DNA of 64,000 nucleotides, taken from assembly GCA_958496175.1 (NCBI GenBank), contig OY292274.1:33147482-33211481 (forward strand). Direction: 5' to 3'. Position 1 is the stretch's first letter. The number at the start of each line of letters is the position of its first letter. Below, piece after piece: positions 32,185 to 42,763 of this stretch. The stretch comes from Sisyra terminalis (lineage: Eukaryota > Arthropoda > Insecta > Neuroptera > Sisyridae). The position numbers and the translations under genes were made by a program. The notes below the pieces were generated by a model. The model was not told the origin of the DNA. It did no database searches and saw only the letters and a list, made by a program, of their open reading frames with translations.

Positions 32185-33043
32185 CTGTAGGGGAAGTCCG
32201 GGCAAAGTGGACACCTTAAGCTTTAATGGCCTATAGCAAGAAAACGTATAGACATAGAAATAAAACAACTGATGAGTATGAATAAGTATTTATTATAATT
32301 TTTAATATAATCATAAAAATTTGGTAACCTCAATATTTTACTTAAAATTACTAACAATATTCAAATTGGTATAGCTATCCGCTTTGCCCAACCAACGGCC
32401 AAGCTGAGTAGTAGAACTACCTTTTTTCCAATGCCTATACACAGTAGCATAAGGCAGGCCATATTTTCTTGTTGTCGTTTTCACTGGAATACCAGCATTA
32501 CAGTCTGCTATCGCAAGCATCATAACATCCTCACTCCATTTGGCTTGATTAGTTTTCCTTTTATATTTGAAAACCATCTATAGCATTATAAATGAAAGCC
32601 ATTGATCAGAAAGCCTACCAGGTAAATTGAAATTGATATACGGGCAAAATGGATACGTATCCACTTTGTCCAATAGGTACTTGGTGAACCAAACCTAACC
32701 TACAACCAAATCCAAAAACAATATCTCAATAAAACTTGCAGTAATTCACCAAGAAAGCATACACTTTAAAAATACAAACAAGGCAAAACAGTAACATCAC
32801 ATGTACATGAGTAATTATGAAAATACTTACCTTGAAATATCGTAACAAAGTATCACTTATTTATTTTAACTATTTTTTTTGTCCAACGACGGGTCACCTT
32901 ACGCTAGCTCTGTTTTTTTATGATTGGGGAATGGAGGACGGATCACGTAACCTACGACAGGCAAATTTGCTCGAGCCATTTCGAAATATTGCAGTGTATT
33001 CGCTTTGCCTGTGCTATTCGCTATGCCCGGACTTCCCCTATAG
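32185..33043 (-). mobile_element. pogo/Tigger-type transposon, internally deleted
   Basis: The left terminus CTGTAGGGGAAGTCCGGGCA and the right terminus, in complement CTATAGGGGAAGTCCGGGCA, differ by one base. TA flanks both (32183-32184, 33044-33045). The only coding part is an N-terminal pipsqueak-type HTH. GGCAAA-TGG-TAC blocks recur near both ends. Confidence 0.93.
32338..32577 (-). CDS. pipsqueak-type HTH protein, N-terminal piece of a pogo transposase
   Basis: A 79-residue frame begins MVFKYKRKTNQAKWSEDVMM, then LAIADCNAGIPVKTTTRKYG and LPYATVYRHWKKGS. This is the HTH_psq fold with the KRKTN..W start and the TA-R-YG-P--T--R recognition helix of pogo/Tigger transposases. It ends before the CENP-B-type HTH and the DDE domain, so it cannot transpose. 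An intact DNA-binding piece could still bind the element ends. Confidence 0.88.
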   Translation of the reverse strand: MVFKYKRKTNQAKWSEDVMMLAIADCNAGIPVKTTTRKYGLPYATVYRHWKKGSSTTQLGRWLGKADSYTNLNIVSNFK

Positions 33044-35800
33044 TATATATTTTGATTCAATTTTTTGACCAGGCGTGATGAAGTGCAAAATGTAGAAATG
33101 TTCATATTTGAGTATTATCGCCTCTAGTTGTTTATATTATGCCAAATGGCCAAATGGCACGATGGGGAGTTTATTGGAGAAGAATATAGGTATGTTATCA
33201 CTTAAATGTTTTCGAAAATCGTAATTAAAGTTTTATGTATAAAATGTTGATACCTACTGATAAAGACGATAAAAAAAATGAAAACACTATAGTAAAATAA
33301 TGATAATTGGGATACCTACATGTTTCCTAGACTGAAGAACAAAATATTTTACTTTTATAAATTCAACCGTATAAATAGTTGATACATCATATTCTTTAAA
33401 TTTGAAATGAAATGCAGCAAAAATGCACAGAAGAAATATTTACCTAATTTAAACCAATTATACTATAACTTAGTAAATATAATCATTAACTTACCGCTAG
33501 TTTGCAGTGAAAAAATATTTAGGTTGTCAAAATTGTAATTGAACAAATTTATGATAATAACTTACGCACAAAATGCATCATTATAGTACCATTTCTTTTT
33601 GCTTTTAGTACAAATGTAGGCTCCTACCTACTGCCTTATTTTTCCAAAACTGAAAGTAATGTTCAGAACGAAACATTAAGCTTTTTTAAAGATGCACAAC
33701 AGTTATGAATGAATATACAACTGTATTTTCGGTCTTATTAAATGACTTATAATATGTGCGTTTTTTATTCTCTAAATATAGACACTTCTGTAAAATATAG
33801 TTCCGTTATATTTTGAAGTGATTTACAGTTGTAAACGATTTTAAAATTATTTAATAATTTTCAATAATGTTTGTTCAGCAGTGTTATATTTTTTCAGTTT
33901 TTAAAAATTTATCTGTATAACATAATTGGTAATTGTGAATTTATAACGAATTCATTGAAAATATTTCAAACAACAAAATGAGTATTTGAATGACTTGAAA
34001 GAATATACATTTTCCAAAGAAAGATACAATCAGTCACTTACAATAAAAATTAAGTTGAATAGAAAGTACAGATATATTTCTATGTTGGTTAATTCGCTCG
34101 ATTTACTTCTTGTAACATCTACATTACTTAAGGAATTATTTATGTTATTTATATAGTTGATTTTTTTTTAATTTGTAATATAGTATTCAATATAGCGATA
34201 TATATAATAGACACTATTTTTAATTACATTACTCTCCAATCTACTATACAGTAATAAATCATGTTAATATTAAAATATGTACACGTGGATGTTTTCATTA
34301 AATCAGGGTATTGATTAGAGTCTCACATCCACAGGTAAGATGCTGTGGGTTGTCAAGAGGAGTTTTTTATCGTTATTTTCGTGTTAAAATCCACATTTTC
34401 AGAGATATAGTAATTTTTCTCAAAATTTAATTGAAAAAATTACATCTTTAAGGTAAGCTATAGTAGATACAGCGAAGAATACTGTGAGTTATTAAGCATT
34501 TTTTTTTGTTATTTTACGAATATATTTTTATTTAATTTCAACTTATTTACTTATAACTATTAATACTGACTGGCAGAACAACGTCTGTCGGGTTTTCAAA
34601 AGTTATATTTATAAAATAATAAGTGAGATGTAAATATAAATAAAGGAAATGTTTGAAATGCACGGCATTACATATGGTTAAACTAGTTAAAATGTTAAAT
34701 TAAAAACTTGGTGGTTTGATAACTAAATTAATTTTCTTATTGTAATTGGGAATTTGAAAAAAAAAATTATTGATTTTTTTCATGTATTTTAAAACTTTAT
34801 TATTAATAATATTGATATTTAATACAAAAAACTTAAAAATTTTTTTTTTTCAATTAATTATAAACGATTAAAAATTGATAAAATTTAAAAAAAAATCACG
34901 TGACTATAAACGCGCCATGAATGGTCACCATAGTTGTGACGTAATAATGTTATAGCTATTTAATAACAATACAGCGTTTACAGCTATTACACGTGACTAG
35001 ACAATAATATTGAATATTTATTGCTAAAAAACGAGTCGTTAGTTGATTCCAATTAGCTATGTGTGATAAATGATTTATAAAGGCAAAGTCTGATAATATT
35101 CCTGCACTGCTTGAAACCATTTATTTCGACGTTTGCCATCTTGGGGAACATTTAAAAACATTTCGTTAGGAGTTGTTTTTGTAGTATTCGTTCATAATGG
35201 TACAAAACAAGAACAGTAACTTTTAAGGTTCGACATGCTCAATATAAATTTCAATATTTAACTATCACAACAGAATTAAATCAATCAAAACACTGTACTT
35301 ATTATTTCTGTATCAACTGCAATCATTGACAACTAACATTAGGACGTCACACGCGCTCGTGTTTGTTCGGGAGCTGTCGGCGTGTTTTCGGTACTAGATT
35401 CAAAAAATTCAAAAATTAATTTTTATTTTGAAATAACTTTTAAATTATTGCGAAAATAAAAAAATAAAAAATAGTTTTGCTATAAAACTTATATATGATC
35501 TTTCCATTTATCACAAAAAAAAAAAAATTCACAAACCCAATTATCTAAATAAAATTAATGACTTAGTGCTACATTTTGTACGATTCCTTGAATGTAATTT
35601 TTTGGTACTTGAAGTTAAACAAAATTTAAATACCTAATTAAGTAGTAACTCTATAGTATCAAAGTGCATACCTTCTTCTTTTTAAAAAAATTGTATTGTA
35701 TGTCATAATTTCTAATTTTGAAAAATATTTGACGGTTGATATTTTGATGGTTCTTTTCCATAGTGTAATATTTATTTATATAGTCTTTTTTAGTTTTTTT
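33044..35800. other. intronic; one CACGTGAC inverted pair
   Basis: The stretch is mostly featureless. Near 34898-35000, TCACGTGACTATAAACGC is partly mirrored by GCGTTTACAG and ACACGTGACTAG. A GACGTCACACGCGC block at 35343 may mark a transposon end. No further boundary was found. Confidence 0.35.
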
Positions 35801-35905
35801 TTTTAAATTTTATTTTTGAACACGTTTCATCGGTTTTCCGATTTCTTACGTTACTACCTGAAGAAGTCGGGAAACCGATGCAACGTGTTCAAAAATTAAA
35901 AAAAT
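35801..35905. repeat. near-perfect hairpin with CCTGAAGAAG loop, copy 2
   Basis: TTTTTGAACACGTTTCATCG and GTTTTCCGA pair with TCGGGAAACCGATGCAACG and TGTTCAAAAA (pieces listed separately). The loop contains ACCTGAAGAAG. T-rich and A-rich flanks extend the stem. It shares blocks with 18565-18655. Confidence 0.8.
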
Positions 35906-37018
35906 CCCAAAAAAAAAGAGAATATAATTAGCTTTTTTACGGTTGTGTAATTAATGTTGAGGTGCCGGAGTACATTAGTTAGTTAAATTAGTTGAAGTTG
36001 GAGCCATCAATATTTATGTTGGATCCAGTTCCTTAAATCTTATCTTGAATACAGTACTTTGTCAGTATATTTAATACCTTTCTTTGCCCGGGTTTTAATT
36101 CATTGGTTTCAATTGCTAGGTAAAAAAATATATTTTTTATTTGTCGCTCTTTTTATTGTAAGAATAATGAAATATAAAAACAAAGAAGCTTTTATGAAGT
36201 AACATAAGACAATACTTATTTATTTTATATGTGAATTTATCACAAGTATTGTTACACTTCTACTCAATTGGAATGAAAGTCATTAAAATTAAAAACAATA
36301 ATTTCTTTATAATTACACTAAATTTATTTTACTTACCTACAATTTTTTTGGATATAAATATCTTACAATAATATCATAATATTAAAAGCATATATATAGT
36401 ATTATCATTTTACATGATCATTAGGTTTTCGAGGAATAATAACCCCACAAGGCTAACCATTTCACTACATTTTAGGGTCTTATATAAGTTGTGCTAAAGC
36501 ATATGTTAACTGAAATCTTTAATTTTATATACGATGCATAAGTTTTTCTTCTATTTTTTTAAACTTTTATAATCTTGTTCAACGATAGACATTCAAATTA
36601 TAACTAAAAAATATTATATATATATCTATTTCTAGAAAATTGAAATTTTTATTGTTAATAAAAAAAATGAGTGAGTTCCTGATTTTTTCCTTTTTTTTAG
36701 TCAGTATTAAAAAGTTTCATTAAAAAGTAAGGATATTTATAACTAGTAGTAAATTTTTGATAATGTAGTGACAAATGACAATGGAGTGGACGTTATAAAC
36801 AGACATTAAATCAGTGATCTTCGGTTCGAATTTAATTACTTTAGAAAAAGTTTTTATTTTTCGAATTATTTTAAGTACAAGTGGAAACTATTAAGCTTCA
36901 TCCTAACGGAAAAATGCAATCATTAATTTTCAATTAAGGAATAAATAAAATTTACCTATCATTTTATTCTCTTTACAAAAGCCATTTTTAGTTTTTAAAA
37001 AAATAATAAATTTTCTTC
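35906..37018. other. intronic, nothing recognised
   Basis: AT-rich, no genes seen. Confidence 0.4.
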
Positions 37019-37267
37019 AGCTGCTTTAGCTACAACGAAATACAATTTTAGTGAAGAAGAATGAGTGAGCGAGATCTGTTGAGCTTTATAGTGTTAATAC
37101 TAGGCAAATTGTAATATGCATGGAATGGATGCGGATGGAGTGAGAGAGAATGGGACTTCTCATACTAAAAGAGAAGGTAAAAAATATGCACAATGTTCAT
37201 TTATTTATAAAAATCTTTCCATGCACTAATTGATTTCTCAGCTCCAACAAAAACGCCCCACCGATCA
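37019..37267 (-). repeat. dispersed repeat, right copy (inverted partner at 1429)
   Basis: It contains GAGCGAGATCTGTTGAG, TATGCATGGAATGGATG and CGGATGGAGTGAGAGAG, the complements of the left copy. It ends near CCGATCAG. It carries about 70 bp that the left copy lacks, so one copy is truncated. Confidence 0.7.
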
Positions 37268-39034
37268 GCAATCGTAATATGCATATAAGATTATATGTAC
37301 CATACTCTTTGATCGCTAACCCCCACATCCCTGCTCGCTTCGCTCTCCAAGTCAGGCTTTTGTCATTTCAAACCTTGAAATGCAAAAAACTAAAGGTGTT
37401 TTCTCTGCAATTTGAGCACTTTTAAGCCTCTAATAAGTTAATAGATAGTACTTAAAAGTGTTGACAATGCAAAAGCTTTTACAACTACGACGAATAAACA
37501 AAATTTCCGTTCTAATCACTACTTGCTTAAGCCAGCTATAACCCGCACCGTGGTAAAAAACAAAAATAGGATATGACAAAACTTTTTTTCAATATAAGAA
37601 TTAAAAATTCAAGTAAAGTAAGGAAATGTTAAAGATCTACTAAATCAATAACGTCATAGTGATATTAACTAATAATATTTGTTACATGAATTCATTACTG
37701 ATGTTAAAGTTAATATTCAACATAATACCTATTATAAATTAAAATTTGAATTATAAAAATTTACAGATAGGTGTTAGTGTAGTTCAGCGCAGTTCTCAAA
37801 TATTTTAATATCGGTAAATTATATCAACAGTTAGTAACTAAATTTATTCTTAGTTAGCTTATAAATTCTTAGTTCTGACATATTATTTTTCATACTCAAA
37901 TGTTTTGGGATTTCTACAATATTGCGGCTGCATTACAGAATTGTTCAATATATATATTAATATTCATTTGTAATTTTATGATTGAATTTGAAATCTGAAA
38001 ATAAAGTATTATAATATCTAAATATTAAATCATTTATCAATTAAAAATTCTTTATTTACTTTGTAAAGAAAATTGACATATCATGATTATAAATTAAATA
38101 AAATTTATTCGATATACCTACTCGTATTCCTATGGAATAATTTAAGAATAAGCACGTGTAACTAATACTACTTAGGTTTATGCTTTCAATGGATGACTGT
38201 TCATAAGATTATTTTAAAAATAAATTCTTAGAACCATTGAATACAATTAATTTAATCTATATTTGTATTACTTTTAACAACACAAAATCCTATTAATGTA
38301 AAAATGATTTCTTTTGATAATTTAAAAAATTTTTAGCAGAAGTAATTTATTTATTTTTTTGCGAAATTATTCCATGAAAAACATCTTCGTTTTGTTTTAA
38401 GTTGAAAAATATTTTCGGTAAATATTGTAAATAAGTAGATTAATTTTAAAACATCTAGGAAAAAAACCTCTTTACTTCTTTAATGTTGATTTAATCTTCA
38501 ATTAACAATAAGTATATTGGTGTTACAAATAACAATAGAAACATAAATTGCTATCATATTATAGGAAAGATCTTTGTTATTTTATTGGTATAATAAATTT
38601 GAAAGTATTCCAGTTGAAAAGATTAACTGATAAAAAGTGAAATTTCAAAATCGATGAGATCATGCCTTAGATCTTTATGAGTTATATTTTAACATTGCCT
38701 TAAGCTTTTGTATTGAAGATTGATTGTCATTTTTATGAAAAAGTTTAGCGATAGATTAACAATCCGATTTAATAGTCGACTAAGGCTTGATTATCCGTGG
38801 AAACTTTTTCAAACATCGACATCTAATTCAGGAAATTGTTTTTATCGACAGTGATACAAACTGTATGTGGGTATATCTTTAAAAAATAAGTGTAGTACAT
38901 AAGTTCAATATTCAATAAAGGTTATTCGATTACTTAATAGAAAATATGTTATATATAAAATTATAACATTTTTAAATTAAATTTATTTTGTTGAAAACCG
39001 ATATCAGTCTCTTACGATTTTCATAAACATTTTC
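37268..39034. other. intronic, nothing recognised
   Basis: AT-rich, no genes or clear repeats. Confidence 0.4.
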
Positions 39035-39255
39035 GGCTCAAGTGTACTTTAAGCACACCCACAATCTGGCAACGTTGCATTTTCGACTTTGTTTTTAATT
39101 CGCGATATTTTTGTTTATTCAATTCTAATATGGTTTAATTCTCTCTTTTGTGGCTAAGTTTTCATTATGGACCGATTTAATTGCGAATTAAATTAAAAAC
39201 AAAGTCGAAAATGCAACATTGCCAGATTGTGGGTGTGCTTAAGTACACATGAGCC
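39035..39255. mobile_element. palindromic hAT-like MITE, copy 4 (best preserved)
   Basis: The 221-bp element has ends GGCTCAAGTGTACTTTAAGC and GCTTAAGTACACATGAGCC. It is flanked by the perfect 8-bp duplication ACATTTTC (39027-39034, 39256-39263). The arms share CACACCCACAATCTGGCAAC and CAACATTGCCAGATTGTGGG. It is nearly identical from end to end and therefore probably young. Confidence 0.93.
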
Positions 39256-39343
39256 ACATTTTCAATATTTTTCTAAATGTTTCTTCACGACAAGCAGACT
39301 GGTAAATACAAACGGTAAACGTTAGTAAAGAGTACCTACGTTA

Positions 39344-39545
39344 AGGTGGGCACATACGGTCGGTCCAAATGGCCCAAAAATTTGATCTTATTCGGGGTGA
39401 CGGCTCGCCTTGGTGATTCACTATATTTATTCATGCGTTCGGTGTTCATCGTCAATTTTAGAGTCGTTTAATCGTAAATTTTTGGATATAATACAAATAA
39501 ATTGCATCCATTTCGGCTATTTGAACTAATCATGTGTGCTCATCC
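39344..39545. mobile_element. PIF/Harbinger-type MITE with TTA duplication
   Basis: AGGTGGGCACATACGG is mirrored at the right by CATGTGTGCTCATCC. TTA occurs on both sides (39341-39343, 39546-39548). It is 202 bp with no coding region. Confidence 0.7.
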
Positions 39546-40536
39546 TTAGAATGCATTATATAAACGACTAATGTACAATTTTTTAAAAATAATATATTTG
39601 CAAAAGAAAAAAATTAGTTACTAACTGTTGATAACACAGGACTGCGATGGTAAAATCAACTTAAGTATAATAACATATTTTAATTGTAATTTTTGCCCTG
39701 ATTATAGAAAAAACAATGAAAAAAGTTCATCACGTAAGGTTTTGTTGCATTTACAATTGGAAAGTAGTTTTTCAGCCAAAATCGTGGACCCAAATCGAAC
39801 CACTTTTTCTGTATCGAAAATAGTAGTACCGGATCTCTCACTAATAGCGCTGATGTCGTTTTATCTTCCGTTGGTAAGAGAAACAAACCGAAACGAAGTT
39901 TAATGGAATATGGAAGTTCGTCATTACTTCATGAATAAAACAATGAAACTTTGTATTTAAGTACTTGACAAAAAATTAATAAATACTTGTTCAAGCATTT
40001 TTGAAATTTCAACCTACATGGGGGAAGAAATAAAAGTTTGTATATAACTTTAAGCTTTTCTATCTCCGTTTATTACGTTTATCAAAAAGATTCACATGCT
40101 AAAGAAATGCACCCAGCATTATGGAAAAACGGAATACTTAAAGATTTGTTGACATCTGCAAAACTCTGAAATGGTAGTTAATTTACTGTATTTATGTAAT
40201 AGTTGGATGGTTCCAATTTTTCCTATTTTTTCAAAAAATTTTAACGCACATATGTGAGGGCTTTCGGCTTAGTACGCGCTATCAAATATATCTGCAAATA
40301 TATAAGAGTATATTATAATACTAGCTGACCCAGCAAACTTCGTACTGCCTAACAGGCAATGAACGTAGTGTTTTATGAATGAATATTTTAGCTACACCTA
40401 GTTTAAATTTTTAATCATAAAATGAATAAAACTAAGTTCTTATTTATATAACTTACTTATACTTCAATAGAATAGTAAGTACATAAACAAAAAATATATA
40501 CAAAAATCAATTATTTCAAAAGTCAGCCAACACATT

Positions 40537-40796
40537 TCATCGGTCTAAAGTGTTAAGCTGCTAAGTTCTTTTTAACAGTTTTTTCAGGATAAGGAACGAA
40601 AGTGAATATAAGCTACATAAGTTATTACATAAGATAGGTTTTCGAATCGTGTTATATATTGACAAATTTCTATATTTAAAGAGATTTATCAGTTTGTCAT
40701 TCGATAGAATTTTTAATTCCTTCCTATTGGAACAAAAAAACGTTTTAAATAAATTTTTAAAAGTGGACTTAGTAGATTGAGACTTTAGGTCGACGA
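40537..40796. mobile_element. MITE with TA duplication, copy 2
   Basis: Same family as 4797-5047. The ends TCATCGGTCTAAAGTGTTAA and TTGAGACTTTAGGTCGACGA are degraded inverted repeats. It is nested inside the Helitron-like element. Confidence 0.7.
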
Positions 40797-41119
40797 TTTA
40801 CTTTATTGAACCTATATATTTGGGTTCATGCGTTACCCTCGGATTGATTCTCTCCATTGAAGCATCTTACATTGACATACGAAGTTTGTCAAAGCAGATT
40901 TCTTCAATATATATAAAACAATTCACGGAAAAAAAATGAATAAAATGAGTTTTTAAATAAATTAGGCTTGGCATTTTACGCAATTGGCAGTTCACGTCAC
41001 CCACACTTATGTGTCAGTTTAATATTGTCAGTAATTATTATTTGCAAAACGCATATAACCATTGAAACCATTGGAAGTTCGACGCAATGACTCAGTATGT
41101 TTTGAAAGCGCAATGATTT

Positions 41120-41395
41120 TACTGATTGGCGATTTCTCCCAAACATTGCCAATCATTCCAAGTTCAGATTCTGCCCATAAAAGAAAATCCTGCTTAAAAT
41201 CATAAAATCACAATGTAACACAATGTGAAAAAAATTCAGTTGGTGACATGAGTTGGGTTGCGGAATGATCCATCTACTGAAGAATTTTCCAAACAATTTT
41301 TGAATCTCGGTAATGGCAGTGTTCTTGTCGACGAATCAAGCGTATTGACTTCATTTCCTTTGAATTTTCTCTCATTCGAAAAAATTTTACCTAAA
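41120..41395 (+). pseudogene. Helitron PIF1-like helicase fragment 1
   Basis: Frames read ILLIGDFSQTLPIIPSSDSA (the GGDFRQ-LP motif of PIF1-type helicases), then SCLKS, LQL..LRNDPS and EEFSKQFLNLGNGSVLVDES. The order is that of Helitron helicases. It is broken by stops and frameshifts. Confidence 0.8.
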
Positions 41396-41669
41396 TCCTA
41401 GCTTTTTTATAAAGCAGAAGAATAACGTTTTAATCACTTTAATTGGAATAATAATTCAAATAAATAACACGAATATTACCGATATTCATTCATTTGTAGG
41501 ATAAATCTTCTCCAGATGGATCGTTCAACAATGCAATTCTTATTTTTTCTTCCAGGTGAAGTTTCTTCATATGGTTCCATAAATTTGATAATTTAAGGCA
41601 AGCATTTATTTTTTAGATAGAAGTCGTCCACTTTTGCAATTCGAAATGCAGAACGCCTAATGTGGAAAA

Positions 41670-41879
41670 GTGTTTTCCAAACAACTTCTCGATATTGGTA
41701 AAGGCAACATTTCTGTTGACACATCATCTGAATACATTACATTCCCTACTAATTTTTGCCACTCGACTAAGTTAAAGACCGAACTCTTCGAGGTGGTGTT
41801 CCTAAACTTTGCTCAAAATTACAAAAATTATATTTGGTTATGCAAACATGTTATATTGGCTCCAAAAAACGTTGATTAG
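41670..41879 (+). pseudogene. Helitron PIF1-like helicase fragment 2
   Basis: A 69-codon frame without internal stops reads FSKQLLDIGKGNISVDTSSE, ITFPTNFCHSTKLKTELFEV and NYKNYIWLCKHVILAPKNVD. The WL.ERAILAPKN segment is conserved in Helitron helicases just before the UvrD-like C-terminal domain. It repeats the region covered by fragment 1, 300 bp upstream. Confidence 0.85.
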
Positions 41880-42763
41880 GTACAACAAAATGAGTATTCA
41901 GATTCAAAATAAGATGGCGAATTAATGCCATGCAATTTGGTTGATTCCTTTACTAATCAAACTGATGTTGAGAATAGAATAAAATATAAATAGAATTTAT
42001 TATAAATATAAAATATAAATAGAATTTGCTGGAAATCTTCGGATTACCACCTCATAATCTGTAATTAAAAGTCGGATCAGTAATCATTAATGTGTTGTGG
42101 AACATATAGACTAACCACGTCTTTGTAATAACACTCAGCTTGTGATGAAAAAATTAAGGAACAATGTTTTCGAAGTACCAATATTGAAATGAAAATATAA
42201 AGGTGAAGACGTTAGGGTTCACACATTCTTATGATTCCAAGCGACAGGCCGTGCGACTTGAAAGCATTACAATTTTGTAATGCCCATAAATAAAATGCAA
42301 CAGCAGTCATTCCATGTTTGGGGCATCAATTTAAAAAATTCATGTTCTTCACATAGCCAAATATATATCGTCTGTTCACAAATAAACTCAAATAAACTAT
42401 TGTTTTTATAAATTAAAATAAATCGTACACAATTATGCACGCGCTGCGTTGTGATACTTAATAAATACAAAATGAATTGCTAAAATGACGCAGACTTACA
42501 AAATAATTCACAATAATTCACACAGTTTTTCAAAATAATTCACATACATCGATGACTACAAATAATACATAGACGTAAATAATAGTAGGCGTAAAAATTT
42601 GCAGAAGATGCCGAGGGACACCTTCTAGAGGTATGAAATATACTTTACATCCGATTCTCATGTCTACCGAATATACATAGAAAGTTTTATAAAAATCGAT
42701 CCAGCCGTTTCGGAGGAGTTTAGCTACAAACACTGTGACACGAGATTTTTATATATAAGATAT

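Larger units (their letters stand above)
40321..42763 (+). mobile_element. Helitron-like element, decayed
   Basis: The left edge CTAGCTGACCCAGCAAACTT and the right end (AAAAATCGATCCAGCCGTTT, then GAGGAGTTTAGCTAC and ATATATAAGATATTA) frame two Helitron helicase fragments. The exact ends are inferred. A 260-bp MITE sits inside at 40537-40796. Two copies of the FSKQ-L-LGNG / FSKQLLDIGKG coding region show that it is a composite of two elements or has an internal duplication. Confidence 0.6.

Noticed and set aside
35850..35890. Hammerhead ribozyme in the CCTGAAGAAG hairpin
   Set aside because: The core-like CTGAAGA and GAAAC are present, but no stem II lies between them. GAAA instead closes a TCGG/CCGA stem. 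It is kept only as a question in the findings.
39628..39903. 91-codon frame and its antisense partner
   Set aside because: Neither strand shows a recognisable motif, and the opposing frames are mutual shadows.
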